Assembly: GCA_030536365.1 (NCBI GenBank)
Contig: JAUNQE010000005.1
Span: 1-36,400, forward strand
Direction of reading: 5' to 3'
DNA: 36,400 bases
From: Erysipelotrichaceae bacterium
GTDB taxonomy: Bacteria; Bacillota_I; Bacilli_A; Erysipelotrichales; Erysipelotrichaceae
The notes under the pieces were generated by a model that ran no database searches, was not told where the DNA came from, and saw only the letters and a program-made list of their open reading frames with translations. The position numbers were made by a program, and so were the translations under genes. Of this stretch, positions 1 through 8,361 are shown piece after piece (the stretch's first letter is position 1; the number at the start of each line of letters is the position of its first letter).

Positions 1-53
1 TTATGGCATTCGTTTTAGATATTTCGACTGTCTACTTGACAGGGGCTATATCA
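1..53 (-). mobile_element. Terminal inverted repeat of an IS3-family (IS150-like) element, truncated by window start
   Basis: Read on the minus strand from base 53 leftward, the sequence starts TGATATAGCCCC, followed by TGTCAAGTAGACAGT. This resembles the left end of IS150-group IS3 elements (TGA....CCCC....GTTAGACA). The stretch then continues without a gene to the window edge, as the IS leader before orfA would. The element, if real, lies to the left of the window with its transposase reading away from the frl operon. It would have inserted about 25 bp past the last gene of that operon. Only the terminus is visible, so the family assignment rests on motif recall; the other end and a 3-4 bp target duplication cannot be seen. 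Confidence 0.42.
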
Positions 54-77
54 GATCTGCAGCCGCTTTTATTATCC

Positions 78-506
78 TTATTCGCCTTCGATGATGATGC
101 TGACGGTCCGCTGTGAGGGTCCGTCGTATTCACAGAACCAGATATCCTGGGCACCGCCGGCGACAAGTTCGCCGTCGATGATCGGAAAATGACAGTGGTT
201 TCCGGTCAGCAGCGCCTTGAGATGCCCTGTCGGATTGCCGCCGGTGCTGCCGTAATCCGGCAGCATATGGCAGTGCGAATACGGAGCATTCTCCGGGACA
301 AGCCGGGAAAGAAAGACATCGATGTCGCTTTCAAGGCACTCGAGAGCCTCATTGACGGTGATGCCGGTCGTCGTATGCCGGGTCTCGACCGTCACCATGC
401 CGTTGCGGATGCCGGAAGCGGCGACAGCTTTCTTCACATCTTCCGTGATGATGAAATACTGGTTGTACTCATCGGTCATGATCTTAAGCGGGACGATCTT
501 GATCAT
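78..506 (-). CDS. YjbQ/UPF0047 family protein
   Basis: A 142-residue single-domain protein of the YjbQ/UPF0047 (TIGR00149) family, full length. Family hallmarks are visible: ETRHTTTGITVNE (residues 41-53), the HCH at 78-80, GNPTGHLKALLTG (90-102), and a C-terminal WFCEYDGPSQRTV segment. E. coli YjbQ shows weak thiamine-phosphate synthase activity in vitro, but the physiological role is unsettled. It is the last gene of the frl-type operon, and its ATG overlaps the stop of the preceding amidohydrolase by 4 nt, which implies translational coupling. Its presence in an Amadori-product operon is unexplained. The family call is firm; the function is not known. Confidence 0.9.
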   Translation of the reverse strand: MIKIVPLKIMTDEYNQYFIITEDVKKAVAASGIRNGMVTVETRHTTTGITVNEALECLESDIDVFLSRLVPENAPYSHCHMLPDYGSTGGNPTGHLKALLTGNHCHFPIIDGELVAGGAQDIWFCEYDGPSQRTVSIIIEGE

Positions 507-1372
507 TCAGCACTCCTTTCCGGGTCATAATGCATGAATTCCACGGCATTCCTGCCCATGATCAGTTCCAGCGTGCTCTCCCGGAAGCCGAGTTCCTTTA
601 TCGCGCCGGCCATGCGGATCATTTCGAAACGCGGATCATTGGTGCCGAACATCACCTGGTGGCGCAGACTGCGGTCGATCCAGGTCATCGGCACATCCTT
701 TGTCAGCATCTGGGTATAGAATTCCCGGGCGCTGTCGAAATAGAGAGCGCCGGTATCGGTATAGACATTGGGATACTTCAGCATCAGCATCGCCACTTCG
801 CGGCACCACGGCCAGCCGAAATGCGCGAGCGAGATGCGCAGGTTCGGACGTTTCTCCGCCAGCGGCTCAAATTTCAGCGGATGGCAGTTCTCCGTCAGAG
901 CGTGCGGTTCGAACGAAAGACCGCTGTGAAAGATCACCGGCCGGTCATATTTCTCGCAGATATCATAAAGCGGATCCAGGAGCTTTTCCGCCGGGGCGAA
1001 ATGCTGACGAGCAGGATGCAGCTTCAGTCCTTTCAGATCGTATTCGGCAAATGCCCGTTCGAGTTTTTCCGGCGCCTTTTTGTCATGCGGATCGACCGAC
1101 GCGAAACCGATGAAACGGTCCGGCGCGAGACCGACGAGCCTGCGGACCTCCTCGTTGCTGACGAGCGGTTCTCCGCCGCTTCCGGAACTGTAGTCTTCCG
1201 GCAGCAGGCAGACGCGGTCGATGCCGGCGCATTTCATTTTGTTGAAGAAGTGCTTCAGCGGTGCCGTGCCGTTTTTATGCAGGTTCAGTTCATCATGACG
1301 GAGCTGTTCTTTTTCCTCATCTCCGTTGATCGGTTCGAAAAAAGCCGGGTGGACGTGGATATCGATGACCAT
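503..1372 (-). CDS. Amidohydrolase-2 family TIM-barrel metal hydrolase
   Basis: A 289-residue cytoplasmic protein with the amidohydrolase_2 (PF04909) pattern: HVH near the N terminus (His6/His8), FHSGLSFEPH (His149) on a middle strand, LAHFGWPW (His184), and FGTNDPRF (Asp246) near the end. These are the usual metal ligands and catalytic Asp of this superfamily, which hydrolyses or decarboxylates small cyclic or carboxylated substrates. The start overlaps the frlC stop by one base (TGATG), and its own stop overlaps yjbQ, so it is an integral operon member. It may act on a side product or conjugated form of the Amadori substrate; nothing in the sequence identifies the substrate. Confidence 0.82.
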   Translation of the reverse strand: MVIDIHVHPAFFEPINGDEEKEQLRHDELNLHKNGTAPLKHFFNKMKCAGIDRVCLLPEDYSSGSGGEPLVSNEEVRRLVGLAPDRFIGFASVDPHDKKAPEKLERAFAEYDLKGLKLHPARQHFAPAEKLLDPLYDICEKYDRPVIFHSGLSFEPHALTENCHPLKFEPLAEKRPNLRISLAHFGWPWCREVAMLMLKYPNVYTDTGALYFDSAREFYTQMLTKDVPMTWIDRSLRHQVMFGTNDPRFEMIRMAGAIKELGFRESTLELIMGRNAVEFMHYDPERSAE

Positions 1373-2202
1373 CAGAAACCCGCCTCTTTCATCATTTCGC
1401 GGACGTTGTCGACTGCCCTGCGGGCATAGAAGCGCGGCTCGTTGATATAGCCGGTCACGAGTTCGATCGTTGCGGTGCGGTCGTAATCGATCTCTTTCAG
1501 TTCCTTGATCAGCTCGCGCAGTGGGATCTGGCCTTCGCCGGGCATTACGTGATCGTCCGAATCCCGGACACCGTCGATCAGATGCAGATGGTACATCTTG
1601 TCGCCGAGCTTGTCGAAGTAGTCCATGATGCTTTCATACTGGGTAAACGGCGGGACCAGGTCGCACATGCCGACGAGGTTCGGGGAATCGACCGCCTTGA
1701 AGAGCTTCTGCAGATCGTTGGCGGATTTGATGACATTGGATTCATAGACGGTCAGTGCTTCCATGACGATCTTCATGCCGATCTTCTCCGCGTGGTCGGT
1801 CAGTTCGCGGACGCTTTTGATCAGACGGGACCAGATCTCGTCGTAGGTCGCGCCGTAACCGGCGTGCGCGGCGGAGATCAGCGTATAGTCGGCGCCCATC
1901 GCTTTCGCCATGTCAAAGCACAGTTTCAGGTATTCGATGGCATCCTGCCGCATGGCTTCGCTGCCGATCATGTAGTTATAGGGATAGGCGTTGTGTTCCG
2001 GGCAGTAGCCGCGGATCTCGACGCCGTATTTGTCGCGCAGACGGAGGATCTCGTTGATATCTCCGTTTTTCAGATCCGGGGCAAAGGCGTGCGGACGGCC
2101 GCCCCAGAGTTCGATATAGTCATAGCCGAAGCGTTTCGCATCGATGAAGATGTGTTCAAGATCGTTGCGCTGATAACCGCTTGTAAACATTCCGAGTTTC
2201 AT
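1372..2202 (-). CDS. frlC: Fructoselysine 3-epimerase (FrlC)
   Basis: A 276-residue xylose-isomerase-like TIM barrel, the same length as E. coli FrlC. The similarity is strong throughout: an N-terminal MFTSGYQR stretch, ELWGGRPHAFAPDLKNG at 31-47, YTLISAAHAGY at 106-116, and NEPRFYARRA near the C terminus. Probable metal ligands are Glu148, Asp181, His207 and Glu247. The known reaction interconverts fructoselysine and psicoselysine, feeding the 6-kinase. It has a good site (AGGAGGAG) before ATG and sits 12 nt after the second kinase gene. FrlC specificity within sugar epimerases is inferred from this motif match and from the frlA/B/D neighbours. Confidence 0.9.
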   Translation of the reverse strand: MKLGMFTSGYQRNDLEHIFIDAKRFGYDYIELWGGRPHAFAPDLKNGDINEILRLRDKYGVEIRGYCPEHNAYPYNYMIGSEAMRQDAIEYLKLCFDMAKAMGADYTLISAAHAGYGATYDEIWSRLIKSVRELTDHAEKIGMKIVMEALTVYESNVIKSANDLQKLFKAVDSPNLVGMCDLVPPFTQYESIMDYFDKLGDKMYHLHLIDGVRDSDDHVMPGEGQIPLRELIKELKEIDYDRTATIELVTGYINEPRFYARRAVDNVREMMKEAGF

Positions 2203-2214
2203 CTTATCTCCTCC

Positions 2215-3009
2215 TTATGAGACCCAGGGCTCAAATACTTGTACGACCGCGGAAGCCACTTCCGCGCCTTTCTGCAGGCATTCTTCAACGCTCCAGCCGC
2301 TCAGGATCCCGTACAGGAACCCGGCGATAAAACTGTCGCCGGCGCCGACGGTGTTGACAACTTCCTTTGCCGGAACGATCTTTCCTTCATGGAAGCCGTC
2401 CTTATCGTATGCCAGCGAGCCTTCCTCGCCGAAAGTCGCGACTGCGATCTTCATGCCGCGGTCGACCTTGTCTTTCAGGAATTCCTCGATGAAGGCATCG
2501 CGTCCGTGATGGTAGGAATAGAAGCCGTAGCTCACATACGGCAAAGTCTCCTCGACCAGCGGATGGTCCAGACGGTCGGCGTAGTCAAAGGCGACCGGCG
2601 TTCCGCTGGCGGCGATCTTCGGCAGCGCTTTTTCCGCCATGCCCCAGAGCGCGCTGTGAACAAGATCATGGGTGCAGGCAAAACGGATGTCCTCTTCGTC
2701 GAACACCATGTCCGCCAGGACCCCTTCCACATAATCTCCGTGGACCCGGTCGTTGCCGATCATGTCCATATAGGTCACGGCAGTCGGTCCTTCGGCTACC
2801 TTCAGATGGCTGATGTCGAGCCCTTCGCTGCGCAGCGACTCGATCATCCATTTTCCGTTCTCATCGGATCCGGTCGTCGAAATGATCGAGACTTCCGCTC
2901 CCAGTTTTTTCAGATTGACACCGGTATCCACGACGTTTCCGGTCGTGTATTTCCGGTCCAGGCGTTCGTAAAGATCGATACAGTTATCGCCGATCTCTGC
3001 TACTTTCAT
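2215..3009 (-). CDS. frlD: Second FrlD-like PfkB-family sugar kinase
   Basis: A 264-residue ribokinase/PfkB-fold kinase. The C-terminal signature NTVGAGDSFIAGF (catalytic Asp225) is intact, and the VHGDYVEGVLADM segment matches FrlD kinases, which phosphorylate fructoselysine at C6. The N-terminal sugar-binding segment is diverged: GNVVDTGVNLKKLG replaces the usual GG.P.N.A. pattern kept by the other copy at 5747-6541, so the substrate may differ. I chose the ATG at 3009 over the upstream TTG because GGGAGGG lies 8 nt before it. It lies between the BtpA-like gene and frlC. It could be a kinase for another Amadori product or a related ketose derivative. Confidence 0.75.
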   Translation of the reverse strand: MKVAEIGDNCIDLYERLDRKYTTGNVVDTGVNLKKLGAEVSIISTTGSDENGKWMIESLRSEGLDISHLKVAEGPTAVTYMDMIGNDRVHGDYVEGVLADMVFDEEDIRFACTHDLVHSALWGMAEKALPKIAASGTPVAFDYADRLDHPLVEETLPYVSYGFYSYHHGRDAFIEEFLKDKVDRGMKIAVATFGEEGSLAYDKDGFHEGKIVPAKEVVNTVGAGDSFIAGFLYGILSGWSVEECLQKGAEVASAVVQVFEPWVS

Positions 3010-3027
3010 GATCAATACCCTCCCTGA

Positions 3028-3837
3028 TCACAGTTTTTCCCGGATCTTGTATACCTCGTTCATGAATTCTCTGACACGTCTCACGTCGACGTGGTTTTCC
3101 AGTTTTCCGTCGAATTTGAATGTCGTTCCGACGACCGCGGCGTCAGCGTAGCGCAGCTTGCGTTCGATCGTATCGACGCGGCATCCGGTGTTGCAGAGCA
3201 CGACGACTTCCGGGTTCGCCTGTTTGACCGAGATGATCAGTTCATCGTCGACATCCTGGCCGGCAGCATCTGCGGAAATGCACAGTCCGTCAGGCGCGGC
3301 CTTGGCGATCGTCGTCTTCGCGATATCCTTCAGCGGCCGGAGGTCGAGGCTCTGGTCGGATTCCGGATTGATGAAGTACAGCATCTTCAGTTCATCCATA
3401 TGCAGAGCGTATTTGCGGCGGATGACCTGGGAAAAATCGTTGTTGTAGAAGCCGCCGTCGCCGACATAGACGCCGGAGAAGGTGCCGCGCACATAATCGG
3501 CGCCGACGCCGGCGGCCAGTTCGATGCAGGCGATGCCGTCGCTGATGGCATCGACACCGAACGGCACTTTCAGCTCGCTTTTCAGGCAGCCGATGACATA
3601 GGCCATCGCAGCGACCGTATTGCGATCCATATTGCGCTGATACGGGAAGCTGAACTCATTGGAAAAGATGATGCCGTCGACACCGCCCTCCTGCAGGGCG
3701 AGCAGGTCTTTCCTGGCATCCTCCACGACCTGGTCCATAGTCATCCCGTACTTCCACATCGGATCGCCCGGAAGCGGGTCGAGATGCAGCATTGCGATGA
3801 TCGGTTTCTTTACTCCGAATAATTCTTCTGTCCACAT
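3028..3837 (-). CDS. BtpA/SgcQ-family TIM-barrel protein
   Basis: A 269-residue protein of the BtpA (PF03437) family, a predicted phosphate-binding TIM barrel that includes E. coli SgcQ. Visible features are the N-terminal IAMLHLDPLPGDP, GVDGIIFSNEFSFPYQ, GVGADYVRGTFSGVYVGDGGFY and a C-terminal DAAVVGTTFKFDGKLEN. This last one resembles the phosphate-binding loop of such barrels. The ATG at 3837 is preceded by AGAGGAG; the longer TTG reading frame would place that site inside the coding sequence. BtpA proteins recur in carbohydrate operons without an assigned reaction. In this operon it could act on a phosphorylated intermediate (inference). Confidence 0.82.
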   Translation of the reverse strand: MWTEELFGVKKPIIAMLHLDPLPGDPMWKYGMTMDQVVEDARKDLLALQEGGVDGIIFSNEFSFPYQRNMDRNTVAAMAYVIGCLKSELKVPFGVDAISDGIACIELAAGVGADYVRGTFSGVYVGDGGFYNNDFSQVIRRKYALHMDELKMLYFINPESDQSLDLRPLKDIAKTTIAKAAPDGLCISADAAGQDVDDELIISVKQANPEVVVLCNTGCRVDTIERKLRYADAAVVGTTFKFDGKLENHVDVRRVREFMNEVYKIREKL

Positions 3838-3863
3838 AGACTGTTTTCTCCTCTTACGCAAAG

Positions 3864-3882
3864 AAGCCGGACGGGCCGGCTT
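3864..3882 (-). other. Intercistronic hairpin between frlB and the BtpA-like gene
   Basis: A perfect 7-bp inverted repeat (AAGCCGG / CCGGCTT, 5-nt loop) lies 7 nt after the frlB stop and shortly before the BtpA ribosome binding site. The minus-strand RNA has only a short U-poor run after it, so it looks like an mRNA-stability or partial-attenuation hairpin rather than a strong terminator. Confidence 0.5.
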
Positions 3883-3889
3883 GTATTTC

Positions 3890-4951
3890 TCAGTAATCGA
3901 ACTGACGGTAGTAGCGTCTTACCGACAGCGGATGCCGCAGGAACAGCTCCATATAGGCATCCACTCTGGCATTGACTGCCCGCATCACCAGATGCGAGAC
4001 AGAACCGCGGAATTCCGGGGAGATGCCTTTCAGCTCGAATTCCTTCGTGTCGATGATCGTATAGTTCGCGCAGACCTTCGGCAGGAAACGGGCGACCCGT
4101 TCCGCCAGCGGACGCTGTTCGTCCTCGCCGATGAACAGGGTGACCGGTGTGTCCGCCAGGATGATCTCCTGCATGCCGTGGAAGAACTCCGGAGCCGACG
4201 AATACCGTGTCCTGACCCACATCTGTTCCTCCCAGTAGCACATCGCGTAAGAATAAGCGGCGGCAGCCTGATTGCCGGCACCGACGAAATAATGTGGCAG
4301 ATCCGGATGTTCCTTCAGGAAAGCAGTCTTCTTCTTTGCGTACTCATATGCCCAGGCATCCGCCTCCTTTTCAACCGTGATCAGCGCCTCCGCAAGGTAG
4401 TTCTCCATCTCTTTGTTGTAGCGTTCATATTCCGGGAACTCCCCGTTCTTATACATCAGGTAATTAGCGACCATATAGAATTTCAGCTGCTCGTTTACCG
4501 GATAGACGATGAGATAATCCTGCTTATCGCTCTGCGTCAGGGTCGAACCGGGCGTATCGATGAAAGCGAAGACCCGCGCCCCGATCCCTTTGACCTTTTC
4601 GACCAGCTGCACCATCTCCTTCGTGTTGCCGGAGACAGAGGAATAGATCAGTACCGAGTTCTTGGTGAATTTTCTGTTTCCGGTCGTCAGGAATTCCGCC
4701 GCGTTTTCGACAAAGACCGGCAGCGCGGAACGTCCGCGCATATAGACCTCGACCTGCATGGCGCTGGCCCAGGTGCCGCCGATCCCCATAAAGTAGATCG
4801 CGTCGAAATCTTTTGCCCAGATGTCATCAACGATCTTTTCGATCTCACTTCTGAGCGCCAGAGCGCCGTTGATGCTGGAACGGGTCGCGTCCTCGTCGAA
4901 GTTCCGCAGGCACGGTCCTTCGTTTTCTTTCCACATTTCTGCTTTATACAT
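3890..4951 (-). CDS. frlB: FrlB-like SIS-domain deglycase (fructoselysine-6-phosphate deglycase)
   Basis: A 353-residue double-SIS protein, close to the 340 residues of E. coli FrlB. The first SIS phosphosugar loop is SSVSGNT (104-110), with a glycine-rich FMGIGGTWAS at 54-63. The second half has APEFFHGMQEI (253-263), corresponding to the EF.HGPLEI segment of FrlB that carries catalytic Glu and His residues, and the C terminus RRYYRQFDY mirrors FrlB. The expected reaction splits fructoselysine 6-phosphate into glucose 6-phosphate and lysine. The ATG at 4951 follows AAAGGAGAG; an upstream GTG/TTG extension would run into the preceding esterase gene. Amino-acid or amine specificity cannot be read from the sequence. 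Confidence 0.85.
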   Translation of the reverse strand: MYKAEMWKENEGPCLRNFDEDATRSSINGALALRSEIEKIVDDIWAKDFDAIYFMGIGGTWASAMQVEVYMRGRSALPVFVENAAEFLTTGNRKFTKNSVLIYSSVSGNTKEMVQLVEKVKGIGARVFAFIDTPGSTLTQSDKQDYLIVYPVNEQLKFYMVANYLMYKNGEFPEYERYNKEMENYLAEALITVEKEADAWAYEYAKKKTAFLKEHPDLPHYFVGAGNQAAAAYSYAMCYWEEQMWVRTRYSSAPEFFHGMQEIILADTPVTLFIGEDEQRPLAERVARFLPKVCANYTIIDTKEFELKGISPEFRGSVSHLVMRAVNARVDAYMELFLRHPLSVRRYYRQFDY

Positions 4952-4965
4952 AATAGTTCTCTCCT

Positions 4966-5745
4966 TTAATAGATCCTTGTCGTATTGAGGTCGAGACCGC
5001 GGAAGAACATGAAGGCATACTGGACCGCTTTGTCCCAGTACGGCCATTCATGATCTCCGGGTCCCTCAAGATAGATATGTCCGTAGCCCTTTTCTTCCAG
5101 GGCTTTACGGAAGATCTGGTTATCGGCATAGAGGAAGTCCTCCGTGCCGCACAGCTGGATCAGCTTCGGTCTGTCAGGATCTTCAGCCGCTTCCATTGCC
5201 AGTGAAAGAGGCGTGGTCCCGTCCTCCAGAAGCTCCAGTTCGGAAATGTCCATTTCCGTCCACTCGCTTTCGGCGACGAGCTGTTTAAAGGCGTCATAGT
5301 TGAGCACGCCGCTCAGCGACGCGATCCCGGCATAATTCTGTGGGCGGGAAAGGCCGATCTTCACGGCTCCGTAGCCGCCCATGCTTTCGCCGGCGATGAA
5401 GGTGTTCTCTCTTGCGGAAGAGATGTTCAGCCAGCGGCGGCAGATCTGCGGAAGCTCATCAGCCACATAGTCGAAATAGGCGATCCCGGCCTTCGTGTTG
5501 CAGTAGAAACTGCGGTCCGCGGCAGGCATGATGACAATGAAGTTGTATTTCTTGGCATAGTACTCGATCTTCGAGAAACGCAGCCATTCTTCCTCGCTGC
5601 CGCTCAGGCCGTGCAGGAGATAGAGCACCTTCGGCTCGTCCTCGTAAAGAGGATCGACATCGTTCGAACAGTCGGGAAAGATCACATTGATGTTCGTGTT
5701 GCGCTTCAGACATGCGGAATACGCAGTTCCTCTAAATACAGCCAT
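4966..5745 (-). CDS. Alpha/beta-hydrolase, EstA-type (tributyrin/acetyl) esterase
   Basis: A 259-residue serine esterase of the esterase-D/EstA group: oxyanion-region LYLLHGLSGSEEEWL (41-55), nucleophile elbow GESMGG (Ser121), and likely Asp203 and His232 (GPGDHEWPYW). There is no signal peptide, so it acts in the cytoplasm. Its ATG comes one base after the frlD stop, and frlB begins 14 nt after its own stop, so it is co-translated with the core pathway. No esterase belongs to the E. coli frl operon. Here it may deacylate an imported O-acyl derivative or an intermediate (inference). The fold and catalytic triad are clear; the substrate is unknown. Confidence 0.85.
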   Translation of the reverse strand: MAVFRGTAYSACLKRNTNINVIFPDCSNDVDPLYEDEPKVLYLLHGLSGSEEEWLRFSKIEYYAKKYNFIVIMPAADRSFYCNTKAGIAYFDYVADELPQICRRWLNISSARENTFIAGESMGGYGAVKIGLSRPQNYAGIASLSGVLNYDAFKQLVAESEWTEMDISELELLEDGTTPLSLAMEAAEDPDRPKLIQLCGTEDFLYADNQIFRKALEEKGYGHIYLEGPGDHEWPYWDKAVQYAFMFFRGLDLNTTRIY

Positions 5746-5746
5746 T

Positions 5747-6541
5747 TTACCACGCTCCGAAATACTGCAGCGTATCGGTTGCGGTCGCTGCGCCGAGATG
5801 CATGCATTCCTCGACCGGTCTGCCGTCTGCAAGACCGCCCAGGAAACCGGCGATATAGGAATCGCCCGCGCCCATCGTATCGACGACATTGTCGCATTTT
5901 ACGATGCCGTAGGCATGGAATTCACTGCCGTCGTAGCAGAGACTGCCCTGCGTCCCCAGCATCGCGATAACGAGCTGCGGACCGCGTTTCTGATAGTCTT
6001 TCATCTGCTCGCGGAGTTCCGGCGTATCACCGTTGTCCGAGGAGAAGAACAGATAATCGGTATAGGGGATCGCGACCTGCGCATCCTGGTCTTCCGGCCG
6101 TGTGGCGCAGTCGAAGGCGGTGCGGATGCCTCTTGCCCGGAGTTCCGGGTACTGGATGCCGACCTTGCCCCAGAGATCGCAGACGACCATATCATGCTGC
6201 GCGATGAAATCCATGTCTTCCTCGCTGAGAGTATAGGTCTCCAGCACTCCCTCGTCGTAGTCGCCAAAAACTCTTTCTCCGTCGATCAGTTCCACTTCCG
6301 AAACGGCCGTCTTCCCCTCAACGACATGCATATGGGAAACGTCTACGCCCTTAGCGCTGACAGCTTCGACCATCAGTCTGCCGTAATCATCCGTCCCGAC
6401 CGGACCGATATAGGAAGCCGAACCGCCGTTGCGGACTGTATAGACTGCCATGTTGACCGGGCCGCCGCCGGGGAAACTCTTTCCTCCGTCAAGGTTGCTG
6501 TAATGATCGATGCAATTGCTTCCGACTGCTGCAAGTTTCAT
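5747..6541 (-). CDS. frlD: Fructoselysine 6-kinase (FrlD), PfkB family
   Basis: A 264-residue PfkB kinase closely resembling E. coli FrlD (261 residues): N-terminal GSNCIDHY, sugar-binding FPGGGPVNMAVYTVRNGG, RVFGDYDEGVLETYTLSEED, the catalytic signature DTMGAGDSYIAGF (Asp227) and a C-terminal QYFGAW like the QYHGAW of FrlD. It phosphorylates the sugar C6 of fructoselysine before deglycation. The ATG at 6541 has AAGGAG 8 nt upstream; a longer reading frame from 6565 would include this site. It is the first gene after the permease, separated from it by 150 bp of structured RNA, and keeps the canonical residues that the second copy lacks. Confidence 0.88.
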   Translation of the reverse strand: MKLAAVGSNCIDHYSNLDGGKSFPGGGPVNMAVYTVRNGGSASYIGPVGTDDYGRLMVEAVSAKGVDVSHMHVVEGKTAVSEVELIDGERVFGDYDEGVLETYTLSEEDMDFIAQHDMVVCDLWGKVGIQYPELRARGIRTAFDCATRPEDQDAQVAIPYTDYLFFSSDNGDTPELREQMKDYQKRGPQLVIAMLGTQGSLCYDGSEFHAYGIVKCDNVVDTMGAGDSYIAGFLGGLADGRPVEECMHLGAATATDTLQYFGAW

Positions 6542-6691
6542 CTTTTTTCTCCTTATATAAATCATATATGACTTTCAGCCGCTTCCGATCAACGATCGGC
6601 AGCAATTGAAAGCCAACAGCGGGAGTGCAGGACTCCCGGAGACCGGAAGCCCTGCAAGTTCATTGTGAATGTTTGAAACCGGAAGGCACTA
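6542..6691 (-). other. Structured intergenic leader between frlA and frlD
   Basis: These 150 bp hold no gene. Two clean hairpins are present: CCGATC-AAC-GATCGG (6585-6599) and GGGAGT-GCAGG-ACTCCC (6621-6637), with further GC-rich complementarity around 6638-6655. Neither is followed by a U-run on the minus strand. They look like mRNA-stability or processing structures that could uncouple permease expression from enzyme expression. Confidence 0.5.
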
Positions 6692-8068
<1,377 letters not shown>

Positions 8069-8123
8069 TCACGAAGGCGTTTCTCCCGGTACGTCTGTGT
8101 TGTGATCTTCCTCACTTATCTTC

Positions 8124-8152
8124 ATAATAGTCCTATGTCTTAAATTATGCAA
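8124..8152 (-). promoter_or_regulatory. Sigma-A promoter of the frl operon
   Basis: On the minus strand TTGCAT (8147-8152) and TATTAT (8124-8129) are separated by exactly 17 bp. Transcription would start near 8117 and give a leader of about 80 nt before frlA. Confidence 0.72.
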
Positions 8153-8191
8153 GTTATTTCATTTTCAAACAATATTTGATATTTTTAATGT

Positions 8192-8213
8192 CACTTGTAT
8201 ATTTTATACAGTG
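8192..8213. promoter_or_regulatory. Operator-like inverted repeat (TGTATA-TTT-TATACA)
   Basis: A perfect 6-3-6 inverted repeat at 8196-8210, with outer CACT/AGTG complementarity. It lies about 45 bp upstream of the frlA -35 box. The GTATA...TATAC symmetry resembles operators of HutC-type GntR regulators, the family of enterobacterial FrlR. That link is an inference; no such regulator is visible here. Confidence 0.4.
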
Positions 8214-8303
8214 TTATTATAGTATTTTGATAGATTTTATTCAGTTTTTTTTGCTGTTTTCAAGTTACTTTTCTTCCGTTTTTTTCATACAAGATTATTG
8301 ATT

Positions 8304-8319
8304 TATAATACGATATCGT
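8304..8319 (+). promoter_or_regulatory. Candidate -10 box with overlapping palindrome upstream of the amidohydrolase gene
   Basis: A consensus TATAAT at 8304-8309 is followed at once by the perfect 10-bp palindrome ACGATATCGT (8310-8319), placed where transcription would start. The -35 region (8281-8286, TTTTTC) is poor, which suggests either activation or a weak promoter with repression at +1. The coding start is 42 bp further on. Confidence 0.45.
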
Positions 8320-8361
8320 GATACTTATTAATTATCTAATATATGTTAGGAGTCATAATCT

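Noticed and set aside
530-1429. Long plus-strand frame opposite the amidohydrolase
   Set aside because: It is antisense to a gene with intact metal ligands; no start signal.
3659-4969. A 436-codon plus-strand open frame opposite frlB and the BtpA-like gene
   Set aside because: It crosses two real genes in antisense and its composition (rich in Asp, Arg, His) is that of a shadow frame.
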